A stretch of 64,000 bases of DNA from Antedon bifida (lineage: Eukaryota > Echinodermata > Crinoidea > Comatulida > Antedonidae): the NCBI GenBank assembly GCA_963402885.1, contig OY727096.1, forward strand, positions 8,131,501-8,195,500, given 5' to 3'. The translations under genes were made by a program, and so were the position numbers. Below the pieces are notes generated by a model. The model was given only the letters and a program-made list of their open reading frames with translations. It did no database searches and was not told where the DNA came from. Below are positions 23,399 to 38,300 of the stretch, in pieces (the first letter of the stretch is position 1; each line of letters opens with the position of its first letter).

Positions 23399-26300
23399 TT
23401 ATTTGTCTTTCTTATTTGAGCCATTGACATCTGGGTTCAACTGATCCCCCATTTCATCATCGGCACTAAGTTGTGATTGCCACATACTTTCATAAATTCC
23501 ACCCATCTCAAGCAATTCGTCATGTCTGTAAAATAAATTAGAAATTAATACTAATAGTGGAAATATCCATTAAATAAACAGAATCAATATACTATATTTC
23601 TATATAAAGATCACAAACACAGAATAAATTCTAAACCGCCTGGTAATATGCTGAAATTTAATTAATTCATTTGAAACAATAAAGATGAGGAAATATAATC
23701 TATATATACAAAATCCAAAGGCAAAATACTAAAATAATGACAATGCTGTGGGTATCAGTGGCTGAATCTGAATGGAGATACAATATAAAAAAATCTAATT
23801 GAAAACGATAGAGTAAAACAGGCAGAACAATTTTATACACAAAACATAGCTAATGAATGTATTTGTGCTGGGTGAATGTTGCCGGGGACATCCATCCATT
23901 TCACCCAGGAAGTAAAGACTAATTCAACACAGCGCTCATGAAATGTCTGGATATCTAAAAGTACTGTTAAATTATATCTATCCACCCTTAATTTTGTGTA
24001 CACTGACTCACAAACATACCAACATTAGAAAAACTTGATAATACCACTTTTCATAGTTCAAAGAGTTGACCACCATAAGCACTTTTAAAGATTTAAATTG
24101 TTTTTAAAAATTTTTGAAAAATAGGAATATGTATCTTCTAAACCAAGTCTCATGATTGATGGTTACCATTAATTGAAGGTATAAGCATATCAAGGTATAA
24201 GCATATGAAGTTGTAAGCGGCATTTTGAAAATGTGAAAAGTTTCCTATGGGCCAAATCCCTAGAATTTGTTTGGGTGGCATTTCAAATTCATATGAATGG
24301 TTTCCCGCAAAATTGCATTTTAAATAATTTTTGTTTAAAATGATGTTTTTAACCCTAACTATTATTTCTTTAAATAAAGGTCTGAGTTACATTTAAGCTG
24401 TGCCTGCACAGAATTGTTGGTTTTGATATGCTGTTATGTATTGTATTGATATTATACTGATTAAAGAGATACTAAACGAAACAAAACTAGTTTCTATATC
24501 TGCAAAAATAAAACCATGAAACACTAATTCTAGTAATATATATATAAATACATTACATTCAAACTGAAAGTGAGAAAATGGAATAAGTAAAATAAAATGA
24601 CTCAATTTCATTAGCAATAGGCTTTACATTTAAACAAACCAGTTATCTCATGCAATTACATACTGCTGAATAAAATACATATTATGATACAACCCGAGGA
24701 TATAATGTATAAAAAGATTAGCACCTTCTCAACAGGTCAAAGAGTTTAATCATACGATCAAACAACCGCAAAATCATGGCTTAACATACATTCAATCCGC
24801 AACGGAAATTATTCACAACACCTAAGGCAAAACCTTTTACAAAATAAACACATAATCAATCAGATTAGAAAAAATTTCTAAATTTGCCCTTTGTGACTTA
24901 CCGCCCTCGCTCTACGATCATGCCGTCCTGAAGAACTAGGATCGTATCTGCGTTGATGATTGTCGACAAACGATGCGCGACAACAATTGTTGTCCGGTTG
25001 TTGCAGACGTTATTTAACGACGCTTGAATGTTTCGTTCTGTCTTTGTATCCAGAGCAGATGTTGCCTATAAAACAGATGTTTGTCAAATTACTCATTTCA
25101 TTAATTTTGCATAATTATAATTAAAGATATATTGTCCCCCTAAAAAATAATTTTTTTAATTTTTTTTGTTGAATATGCCATTTTAATATCACATAATAGT
25201 TATTCACTTTGACCAAAAACTTGATCCAAAAAAAAACCATTTTACACCCAAAAAATGTAATTTAAAGCAAAATATACCTAAATTGTCTGGAAGACAATGG
25301 TTTTTGGTTGAAATTAACCATTTATTTTATCTTTTTATAAGTGAAATAATAATATTTGATGATTTTTTTTCTACAGAAGTGAATAACTTTATTAAAACTG
25401 TGAACTTGCCTATTCAAAATCTGATTTTATTAATCTTAATTTTTTCATGTTTTTGGGGGACAATAATAATAATAATACATCTTTAAAGTATAATTTATAA
25501 CACACCTGATTGTATTCTTGCAATCTGATTGGTTAAATATCAAAAGTGAACTCTACATGAGTGAGTATTTATTTATTAATAGTTTTTGCATTTCTTTTTT
25601 AAAATTTCCAATTTTAGTTTGACATGTTATGTGATCAGGCAAACGGTTCCAAATATTTGCCCCTCTATAGGCAATACTTCTCCTATGGGACCCAACAACC
25701 TGTCTCCATAATAGGGGTGTCCTAAAGAATGAGTTCTACTGTATTAGCTCATAGCAAATATATTGCTTGATGTTACAATTTTTGCAATTTCAACAAAGGT
25801 TGGCATCTCTCCAGATAGGAGTTTCTTCTCAAGATTATTTATTATATGATGTTATGACTGAATTGCATTTAAATTAAATGTAAACATTAATTTAGACATG
25901 TTATAAATATATTACAGACAATCCATACACACAATGCACAGACCTTATGTATATATACAGTATTAATATGTTGAAAAGCCAGACAGTGTAATTGCTGTAA
26001 ATTACCCATATAAGGAGTTAGTAAATATGGTTGAAGTAGAAAGAGATAGGTTAATTGCCATTATAGTATTTATTGGCAATTAATGTGATTAATAAGTGTT
26101 TATAACAAGTAGCAGAATAAGCAAAATGATGACTGTAAAACACACTACTGTATAAAGGTGGTTTAAAAGCAGAAGAGGTTTGTATATATAAATCATGTTA
26201 CATATAACAGTATTAAGCATGTTGTTGCATAGCGGCATTTGGCTATAATAGTGGCATGACATGCTACATTTTGCAATCCAGTTTCTGTTACTAGTGACAC

Positions 26301-29300
26301 ATACATACGTACAACATACATTGCTACTAGGTGGACACAGACACTAAAGTGGCATACATAATGTTGCTACTAGTGTCAGAAACATGTTGCTTCTAGCGGC
26401 ACACAAGTTGCTACTAGTAACACATGCACACTGTTGACACATAGATGTTGCTACTAGGTGGACACAGACACACACTGCTACAGTGGCATACATAATGCTG
26501 ATACTAGTGTCAGAGACATATTGCTTCTAGTGGCACGCAAGTTGCTACTAGTAACACATGCACACTGTTGACACATAGACGTTGCTACTAGGTGGACACA
26601 CACACACATTGCTACAGTGGCATACATAATGCTGCTACTAGTGTCAGAAACATGTTGCTTCTAGTGGCACGCAAGTTGCTACTAGTAACATATGCACACT
26701 GTTGACACATAGACGTTGCTACTAGGTGGACACACACACATTGCTACAGTGGCATACATAATGCTGCTACTAGTGTCAGAAACATAGTGTTAACACTTGC
26801 ATTTCCTAGTCATACACAGTTGCACATTGCAACTAGGTGGACATAAAAGTTGCTACAGTGGCATACATAATGTTGCTACTAGTGACAGAAACATAGTGTT
26901 AACACTTGCATTTCCTAGTCATACACAGTTGCACATTGCAACTAGGTGTACACTGAAAAGTTGCTACAGTGGAATACATTATCTTGGTACAAGAGTAAGT
27001 AACACATGCAGACTCCTACTGCACACATGCTATAGTGGAACTCACATACTGCTATAGTATCATACACACATTAGTATTACATTTTACACAGACCCATATT
27101 GCTACTAGTGGTTCGCATATGTTGCTACATAGTAAATATTTTAGAATTTTCACTTGCCTCATCTAGTAGTACTATCTCTGGTGATTTTAGCACTGTTCTT
27201 GCAATAGCTACACGCTGCTTTTCTCCACCACTTAATTTCAAGCCTCGTTCTCCGACAACTGTTGCATAACCTACAAAAGATGATTAAGAACATTCACAAA
27301 CCTTTATCCGTTGACCTTTATTTAACTGTTGAAAAGTGGATACAGATGAGTTAGGGGACAAATACTGTAAAAGCTTATTTGCTTGTAATAATAATAAAAT
27401 AATAATATCAAAGTTACAATTGTACCTTCCGGAAAATGTTGAATCTTATGGTGGATATCAGCAGCGACAGCCGCGTCTTCAACATCTTGATCGCTGCTTT
27501 TTACAGACCCGTATCGAATGTTGTAACTATTAAAGAAGAAGAAAGTAGAGTACATATATTTGCACAAGTATCTAAAATCCAGCAGAACATGCTTCAAATT
27601 TCCCAAGTGAATAATAACATAGACTACCCTGGATGAAAGATATACTACCCTGGATGTGACTTTTACCTGGATGTCAAAGCAGGTTAAATATAACTACCCT
27701 GGATGGGTAGGTTAGTGGATGTAAATGTTGATCCTAGATTACTGTGGAGGTGAAGGTTGACCCTAGGTTACTTTGGATGTCCAAAATTTACTTTGAGCTT
27801 TCCGAAAACATTATATAAAAACGTTTATATACATAAATGTACACATATTACATATCAATTGTATTCTAATTGGCCTATAACTGAACTTTGTAACTGTACT
27901 TACTGTATATCATTATTAAAAAGGACTGTGTCCTGAGGAACTACTCCAATGACTTTACGTAACGAACTCTGTGTAATCTAAGTGATAAAAGATACATTAC
28001 GTGATAACAGTACAAGGTTTTTAGATTCGGCAACATTGACAAAAAGGGGCTTACCCCTGTTCTAGAAATAATATATAAAACAAGATGAGCATTTAATCTG
28101 TGATTATTATAGTATAGTATAGTCGGATGAAGAGATATTTTAATTTTTATCGTATTCCATCAGACTTTAAAATGACGTAGAATTTTTGACTTTATCTTTT
28201 TTATCTGTATACTATTATGATGTATTTATATCTTGTGAAATGTGTTTTATAAGTGTTCCCAAATGTTTTTATACTTTTAATCTAATATTTTATATATTTT
28301 TTTTGTTTAAGTTTGTTTAAACAGAGATTAAAGCAATATTATAACAATAGAAACAGGCATGAATTTTAAATATAATATTTTGTTAATTGTACATAAACCA
28401 AATATTTGTCACAGAAATCAAGACGAAAAAACATGAATTTCCCTTAATATGGTCAAATACAAAATTTGGCAAAACTCTTCCATAAAAACCAGAAAGACTT
28501 TTTTTTCAGTAGTTAGGTAGTTAACCTAATGTAATAACATGTCTGGTGACTCCCTAGACGGTGAAAAAAGATGGTGGATATACGGTGGATAATTTTTGCT
28601 ATAGCATGAAAATAAAAATCTGAAGTTGAATAAAAATATCAGAAATGTAATATTTAAGTTATATTACCTATATTTAGTCATCTGATAAAATGTTTTACCT
28701 CACCGTTTATATTTCATAGCTTTTTAAAATGCCTCTCTATTTACAAAATGTGTGTACAAACGAATAGAGATTTTACTGTGTAATTTGAACTATCCCCCCA
28801 CTGATAAGAAAGTGCTTATTTTCAACAAGCTTGTGTAACACAAATAAAATCCCAAAAATTATGAAACATAGGGGAAACTATAGATCGATAATTATTGGAA
28901 TGTATGATCAATAGAAATTTTTTGCCCGCACCTGGCCTTTAAGTTAAGTAAATCACATTATGTTATTTTGGCTTGTTCTTTTTTGTTTGTACTAATGTTT
29001 GATTTTTTTGTTAGGGTTACATGCTTAAAGCACTTGTGCTTATTTTGTATCCCATTCCATTATCATATTATTGTATTGTATTTGTATATGTTTTTATTTT
29101 GATTATGGAATAAAAATGTCGATGAATTGAAAATTATATTCTATGAAATACACACAAAAAATTTCCTTTTTTTGAGGACGAAATAAAGTGAATTGAATTT
29201 TACCAGAAAGGCATTGCATTTCAGTACTAAAGCGTGGTTCTCACTAGCGACGCAACGTAACGCAACCCATGCAACGTAACAAAATGCCCTTCTAATAATA

Positions 29301-32300
29301 ATAATAACCTGCTTGTTGCGCGTCAACGTTAGCATGCCATAGACTTTGACCTGGTTCACCCTGCATACTTTTGAGTATGCGCTGTACTATGTTTTCCGGT
29401 GTTCTTTTGCCTTGCGTTGTTGCGTGAAATCAAACTGATTTGATTTCCTGTAGTGATGTTTGAAGCACTGTTACCTCGTCGGTTCCCACTTTTGATGGGA
29501 TTACGCAATACAGCACTTTGCGTCGCTGCGTTACGTTGCGTTCTAGTGGGAATCACGCTTAAGGAATGTAAATAAAATGCGTAAAATACAGTACATTACA
29601 GACATTATTCTCGAATGGGACTCTAGTCTAGCGTCCTCTAGATCACAGAGTTTTTTTTTTGTTGGCCAGGAATAGATTTGAACCCAAGAATCAGTACTGA
29701 ACCAACATGATCATCTAATTACAGTACAACATTTTTTACGAGGACATCCTTCAGGATTCAACAAAGTGTCCAATTAATAGAGGTTTCCCCTGTGTAGGGG
29801 TTGGCAAGAATTTTTTTTTTACAGAAAAGTAGTTCGCTCCCCTAGTATGAGCGTTCAAAAGCAGGTTTCAACCATACTACAAAGTAGCAATTGTGTTGAG
29901 TAAAGACTTACATTAGCTCTATGATGCAAAGCAATATCAATATATAATTTCAAAATTGAATCAACTTACTTTTTTAATATCTTGGCCATCAATAAGAATA
30001 TCTCCTCCATTTAAATCATAAAAACGGAACAGTAAACGGATGATGGTACTTTTACCTGCTCCAGATGGACCAACCTGCAATTGGCAAAAACCGATATTAT
30101 TCAATATAATATCTCTATACAAAAACCAACAAATGAATAATATACTGAAATAGTCTTTTTATAGTTATGTTTTACTCTGTCTACATTATCAAACTGACAT
30201 GATGTCATATCACTACCATATTTAGGCATATCACTACCATATTTAGGCATATCACTACCATATTTAGGCATATCACTACCATATTTGGGCATATCACTAC
30301 CATATTTGGGTACATCACTTTTTTGTCAACCCTAGTTTGATAGTGTAGACAGAACTTAAATTACGTTAGCAAATACTCACCAAAGCAACTGTTTCTCCTG
30401 CATTGACGGTAAATGATATGTTCTTCAAAATTTTTCGCCTGTTGAAATTACAAAATGGTTTTTAGCTTGACAAAGTAAAATTATACTGTAAAACCTCAAA
30501 AAGAAGCCCGTTTTAGGACTCTTAGGTGGGCTTCTTTTCGAGATTACTCTGCAAACTGAAGACGGGGCTTTTTTTTCGAAATGAATGCTGTAAATTTTGT
30601 GAATTGCTAATACAATAATATGATTTTTGAGACATTCTCTGCCAATTGCACATATTTTCCAAGAAAGCAGAAGATACAAGATGCAATCAAAGAACCATTT
30701 GGAAAACAATAAATATATGAGGCTTAATTGTTGAGATAATTGGGTTGTATGATCATTAATATCAATACGATATTAAACACGATTACACATTTTTATTCAA
30801 ATACAGTCTATCTTAAAAAGAATTCCAGACAATCTTGGAAAGAAACCCAATGTGCTCGAGATGTGTTACATTTTGCCAAAATAAAAGAAATAATGATAAA
30901 ATTTAATAAATCTATGTACAAATTAAAATATTGATGTACTTACTTTGAATTGTAATGAAATGAAACATCCCTAAATTCAACCTTTCCTTTAGTTAGTATT
31001 AATGTCTTAGCATTGGGATCATCACAAACCTGAACAAAAAACAAAATTATATATATACAAATTATAAATTGTATTTGTTGATGAATTAAGAAATTTAACT
31101 GGTTCATATTCAATATCAATAAGAGAATGGACACGGACATTAGACATTAATGTTGTTGTTACATAAATGGAGCTGTGAAAATGGTTCCTTTGCGCCGTAT
31201 TCAATTTGATTTTGGTATATTTAGGATATTTCATGGATTTTTCTATATTTTTTTATGTAAAATGCTTAGGAATATTTGTATTATGCATTATATTAAACAA
31301 CCATTATTATTATATAAGAATATCATAAGGTGACTTCCAAGTATACGTTCTTATAAAAAGAATAAATGTTATTTGTAACATAAGAATAAATAACTTACAT
31401 CTTGCTTAGCTTCCATCAAATCAATCATGTTCTCCATGTCAATAAAAGCCTGTTGAATCATCCTAAACAAATCAAGAAATTAAATAGTATCTATCACTAA
31501 AACAGAACATTATTAAATATTAGTAATAATAAAGATGATTATTTTATAAAAAACAAGAAATAAACAAACAAATATCAAAACTGTGAATAGCATTTGATGT
31601 ATCAGAACCACTAAACAATATAATACATGTTAACATCATCACCATCACTACACCACCACTTATACTGCCCTCGCCCCAATAGTGCCATACCAAAATCATC
31701 TGAACTCTCATTACCAAAATCAAGCACATAATTGCCAACATCTTATTTATGGCTGACATCTGTCTCAAATGACAATGACAATTAGTCCTACATGCATCTG
31801 TGCAGGACTGTTTAAAGCACCTTGGTTGTCCCCATCATTTATAAAGGGCTTCTCTCGTCCAGTGTGCCCACCTTAATCAGAGGAAAGGCAGAGTCAATAC
31901 GTCTGAGGAAGACACTTGATGCAGGAGTCAGCAGGGCCGATTTCAAATGCATGATGGGACCTCAGCTCCGTTTGTTTATAAAGTACCCGATATTGCCAGA
32001 TGGTCTCCCATCCAAGCTCTAACCGGTCCTAACCTTGCTCAACTTTGGTGACCAGACGAGAACTGGTGTTTCAACATGTTAAGGCCATACATTGCTTTTA
32101 TATTATTATAAATATCATCCTCTTACCACTGCTTTCATCACCACCTAAATCACAAACTCACAATACCATATCAAAAATAGTTATTACCTGTAGTAAGTAC
32201 CAAAGAAATTCAACGGTGCATACAACTGCATTATATATGTTGAAAACAATACATAATCTCCAACCTACAAAATAGAGAAATTGATTTTTCCTCATTTAAA

Positions 32301-35300
32301 AGTACAGTATTTATAAAGATAAAATGATTTGCCATGCCAGCAAATAACTGTGTCATGTATGTATACATTTATATATACTTACAATGATTTATAAAGAAAT
32401 ATATTTATTATTTGTGAAAAATCAATAAACAACAACTTGTGAGGTGGTTTTCCGAATGATCGCAAAATCAAAATGGTACTGGGTATGATCAACTAACGTT
32501 TTTGTCACCAACTAGCCATCCATTCATAGTACTGATGTAGTAGTCTATTTGTACAGCAACAGAATGGACCCGAGACATGACTTTTAGCTGATAGTATGTG
32601 TGCAGTTAGCCATCCGCCATAATAGCTCAATATAAATGCCAATAAAAAGGAAGTATGTGCTATTCAATTTCTAACAACAACTAACCTTTAATTCATGTTT
32701 GCTGACAAGGTAGGCACACAAAAGTGATCCGACTAACAATCCGATGATGATAATAATATTTTGAGACATGTTTAGAACACACAGAGATGATAAGGACTTC
32801 CATTCACTACTCTGAAATAATTTTTAAAATAGTCAGTTTGTGACCATCAAATCTGGACATGCCTGGAAAACAATCATTGCTGGGATAGCTGTATTGATTA
32901 TGGTGAATGCTGCAATAGAGGTAGTTATCACAACCTTGATTGATATGTAATCATCATTACTATTACTTTTTGATGCTATAAAAAATCTCATGATGCTTAA
33001 AAAACGTCAGTTATACCTTTATTATAACACTTGCAATTTGATTGGATAATTATGTATCACATGTCATTCGGAATTAGCTCTACCAAATGGAAAGGTGATA
33101 TCTAATGGTAATAAATAACACGCTCCCGTCCTAGCATTCGTCAATGATTTACAATTGAATAAAAGTAAATTTTTTGTATTTGATGAATGGCGATAATAGT
33201 TTAATGACATTTTTCAACTTATAAAATATTCTCACCATCCAACTCATAAACATTCCTTATTTGTATATAATATGTAATGCTATACACTTACTTGGTATTC
33301 TGTAATAGCTGTGTTGTATCGATCCACTTCAAAGTCTTCGTTACCATAATATTTCACCTAATAAGAAAAGTTATATAACATATATATAATGTATACATTT
33401 TATCTTATTTATAAACTTAAAAGCTAAATTGAATTCTTCGAAAATAGTATACATTAATTTTTAATGCAGTACTGCAATTGCAAAAAGAAAAACAAAACAC
33501 CTTTAACATGGCCTTCTGCACGGTCAATGTATTTTCACCTTACTTATAGATGAATAAATATCAATTGTATTTACAGCGATGGTGTAATAAATACAGTAGC
33601 TACAATGATGGATGGCTTATATTTAACTACTGAAAACTTGTCAGCACATTCATTTCATCATCTGATATGAAAAGGGGAAAAAAGAATAGCCTTATTAAAC
33701 CACCAAAGCATTCATGGTATATTGAACCCTGATTGAACAGCAAAACCCTCAGTATGAAGGAAAAGCACTAATGGTACACATGTGCAGCCGAAGACCATAT
33801 TAACAACTGTAAGATAATGTTGACTACTGTAGATAAAATATAGTACTACTATCATAGATTTATAAAGCTCATAATGTTGTGAAAGCTCCAAGCACTATAC
33901 ATATTATTACGCCGGCCATTTTTTGATCAAGCACGCACAGAAACATACTCCTATAATACAGCAAGAAATCAGTGCAAAGTTGTGTCTTGACTTTACCGTA
34001 TTATCTACAGTACCTTGACAAACTTTTTAAACTTACCGTTTCAAAGTTCAGTAGAGAATCAACAGCTTTCTGTTTGGTCTGGTTGTCCTTCAGGTTCATT
34101 TCACGCCTGAATTTAGTCCTCCATTCAGTTATCACAATTGTAGCAGCTTCAGAATAAAAAATGAATTGCATAAATAAGGAACATTGGTTTTATCCAATAA
34201 TAAAACTGAACATTTAATATTGAGTAATTAACTTCAATCTGTATGTGTTTAAAAGAAACCATCTTCTTATAAACTTTCTACAACCTTATGGATCACTTCA
34301 CCTAAATAAAGGACACAGTTTTTATCTAATAATAAAACTGAATATTTCATATTGAGTATAATGATGATTAATGATCATTTCATTCAGCCCCATCCTCTAA
34401 CATCAAGACAACTGTCTTTTGAACTACCGTGTTATTGATACAGGTAAATAACTTGTTTTTCGATTCAATTTTTTGTCCGAAAGTGAATAATTCATGGCAT
34501 ATTCAACAACAATTATTTTTTCAGGAGGACAATATATATTTAACTACTCGTACACTCAACTCGACATAAATTTAGGCCAATGAAACTATAAAATGTTTAG
34601 ATTTGTGAACTTTGACAAATTACACAAAAAATACTGATATAACATTTTTTCAAGAACTTACCAACATATGCTGTCATGGCAACGAACACAATAAGACCGA
34701 ACCAAGCATTAAAGCTTGTGACGAAAAACACAATGGCAATCAAAATGTCTGCAATAGTTGGAGCAATATTGAATATTATATAACTGTGGAAAAAAAAACA
34801 CAATCATTTATACAGTAATGTACTATTCTTTCAAACTCTCAACTAAAGACTGTGACATAAGGTATAAATACAAAAGAATATTTGTCCAAAAAATAAATGA
34901 AATGAAATCTTAGTTTAACTAACTATCCCATTCTGAATTAAAGTCTTGTTATGAGTATTATGTGTTATAGTATTGTATGAGAAATAGACAGGAATTTAAC
35001 ATTTGATTCAAAATGTTACCCACGAAAAAAATAAAACATAATACAGTTATATAACATCTAAGTAGATCCATATAATTTGATTGGGAGAATGCACACCACA
35101 TTATAAATTGAATATATTTTCTGTGCATTTCTGGATATAAAAAAATTGCACTCGTAGCCCCAAATGACAAATACAGTAGAACTTCTATTAAGGGGACATC
35201 TTTGGGGCCCAATCGATTGTTCCCTTATAGAACCTATTACCCTCATTGGTCATACAAATGTGTTCCTTTGTGTCGTGATTTTGCAAAAGTAGGGTTAAGG

Positions 35301-38300
35301 CCGATGTACATAGACGAGCAGTAACGGTAATAAAATATGGAATCTATGTAATTTCTTATGACCATTTACACACAATGCGGAGCGGATGGGCGGTTTCCGC
35401 TCAGGATAGATACAGATTCTATGTTGGACACCCGTTACCGCTCGCCTGTGTAAATTGGCCTTTACACTATATATATATTGTTATATAACAAATAGCAAAT
35501 TTTTTCATTTGTACAAAATAAAGATGAAATGTTCTATTCTTCCTTCCAACAAACCTTAGAATGCTATTGATACTGGTTGTCCCTCTGTCCATAATTCGAA
35601 GAACCTCTCCAGTTTTGCGGTTTAGATGCCAATGAAGGGACAACCTACAAGCAGGAAAACAAGTTGACTTACTTGGGAATTTAGCATGGGGTGACGGATA
35701 AGATACTGTATACACAATCCATAACAATGGGTGCCTTCTTAAAAGCTCTTTCCACACTATCAAACTTTATGTGACAACAAAATGTGATCTGCCCATATAT
35801 GGACATGATGATGTCGTATCACTACCATATTTGGGGATACCACTACCATATTTGGGTACACCACAAGTTATTTTGGTGAAATTAGTTTGATAGTGTAGAC
35901 AGAGGTTAACAGTGCCTAGAGTGGGTGAAATCATTTAATTTCTGTGTAAATTCTTCCCATCATCATCTGCCCAGCACTTTATATCAATAGGACTGATAGC
36001 TTAAATCTCCCTACTCTTCTGATAATGGCAGAAGTCTCTCCATATTACAAGTCATTTCCCGTGGCTCTCCCGCTATAATGCAGTTTCTCCTGATATTTTG
36101 AATAAACCAACAAATTCTCCAGATATGTATACATTTATAATTTTTAACTATTCTAGATTGATAAGGGAATAAAAACCTAATACTACAATTCGTTCGTTCC
36201 ATAAGATGATTATAATTAATTCATGGTTGTTTAATAAGTCAAATATTGCCTAACACATGTTTACAACTAAAGATGCCAATATCTTGTCATAGCGTCCTCT
36301 ATGGGTTTATGTATTATTATTAATTATTATTATAGCACCCTCTATAGATTTATAAAGTTTTATACCTCCCAATATTTCAGTTTTCCTAGGTGGGAGGTCT
36401 GAATGGCTGGTTTATTCAAATCGTGCACATTTTATTGGTATATTACTCATGTACAGTAGGTAAAAAACAGAATGTTGTGCAATGTAGTTATTAAATGGCA
36501 AACTGTAATAATATTTAAACTAGGTAAACTCTGCCCAACTTAAGCAGAATACCAGGCTTTTTATTTTGAAAATGGCAGGCCTAATTGCCTTTTGGAAATT
36601 ACAGGTGCCCTACAAATTGCACTCCTCAACACATTCAGCAGGTGTGCTTGCTGTTTGTATCTTGGTGTGTAGAAGTTACTAAATATAAGTTTCAGTGTGC
36701 TGTAAATCACACACCTCAAGGTATTTTTAAGTTTTCTATGCAAGTGATCACACCTAAAAAACAATGCCTGGAAGCATTATTTTTCTTCCTATGCGGTTAA
36801 GGCAGAAATCATTAATAATTAATTAAAATAATTTTGACATAATATGGGACATTATAGAGAGATTAAATAATTTGTGTAAACGGCGTTTGGCAACCGAAAT
36901 GTTTGGTCTAGTGGTAAAGGCTTTAACCTATTACACTATTTTTTAATAGTTGAGAGAGATTATTTAGAGGGTTAGGTTTAGTATATTTAGGAAGTAGATC
37001 AGCTATCTGGCAATTCTTTATAATAGAAAATAATTAAGGTAATGAATTATTCATGATTTCTGCCTTAACCTTATAGTTATAAATAAATAATGCGGCCTGG
37101 AATAATTACAATCGTGGATGAATTATTTTTCAGTAATCAGTAATAGATTATTAGTTTACCCATGTAGATGAGCAAAGAGCCGGACCATGATGCTTTTTGC
37201 TGTATACTGTTGAACATTGATCCAAAGAAACGATCGCAAGTTGTTTAGTAACCCAAGTCCACCTGAAAACATTTAAAATAAGAATTTTACAAAACAACTT
37301 TGAAAAGTCAATTAGAAGAAATGTGTATGTATCTGAATATATTCATGCAAGAGAGAAATACATTTCACATTAGTGTGACCAGAAATGTCTTCAGGGTTAT
37401 TAAAAAGAATAAAAACTTTGATAGGAAGGTGATTATTATTATTTTTGATATTTCAAATGTTCCAGGTACAGTAAACTTCCTTCTTTTTCAGGGAGTGGAA
37501 ACCTTATGACACTGTTTCTTGTGAAATAATCGACGGAAATGTCTTCAAGGTGTCTCCTCTACTGTAGTAAATGTATTCATTATTTCATAAATAAATAGAT
37601 TAACTTTTGAAATATATAGACTTACCAAAACCACCACCTTGCAGGAATTTTATAGCGACGTAAGTGACGATTAACTTCCATGGATTTATGGTTGCACCTT
37701 CCTCAGAATCCTCTGTCAATTTATCAACTATGTACAACAGAATAAGAAAGAAATGTCATTGTTATTAAACAGAGAAAAGACAAGGGGGTAAAGTAGAGAG
37801 GAATTAGGGTTCCTCATGCCTATAGCATTGTGTCTGTAAAGCCGCTGGTAAGGTCGGTTGCACCCTGTCATTTACCCTGTAGACCGGGCGGTTTTCATGT
37901 GAAAAGCCACAAAAGGTTTGGTGGTCTATATTTGTATTTATGCATATTTAGCCTAGTGTAGTTGATTTTTTTTAATGACAACAAAGATAGTGTACTACTA
38001 GTAGGAAGATATCACACTTCTTAAGGTCATACCAAAATATTTCTTAAAAAATGAAGCAGGCAAGGTGTTATAACATTCGTAAAGCTGGTTACTTATTCGC
38101 CAGGGGTGTAAATGCTTACAAGTTTGCAGAACTAGGGTGGCAAATGGTAGAGTAGGTAAAGAGTCATCAATCCATACCAAAATATTTTGTTACTTATTCG
38201 CCGTAGATACAAAAAAGTTCGCGGAAAATGGTAAAGTAGGTCAAAAATATTTTTTTAAATAATAAGTAGGTCAAGTTTTATAACGTTCGGAAAACTAATT

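Noticed and set aside
25601-25760. Possible small gene or element near 25.6-25.75 kb (text such as ATAGGGGTGTCCTAAAG)
   Set aside because: It resembles ends of a dispersed repeat also hinted at near 7940, 29740 and 35190, but I could not define boundaries.
31985-32096. A 5S rRNA gene
   Set aside because: Similarity is clear but diverged, and the sequence continues into a SINE-type body, so it is not a functional rRNA gene.
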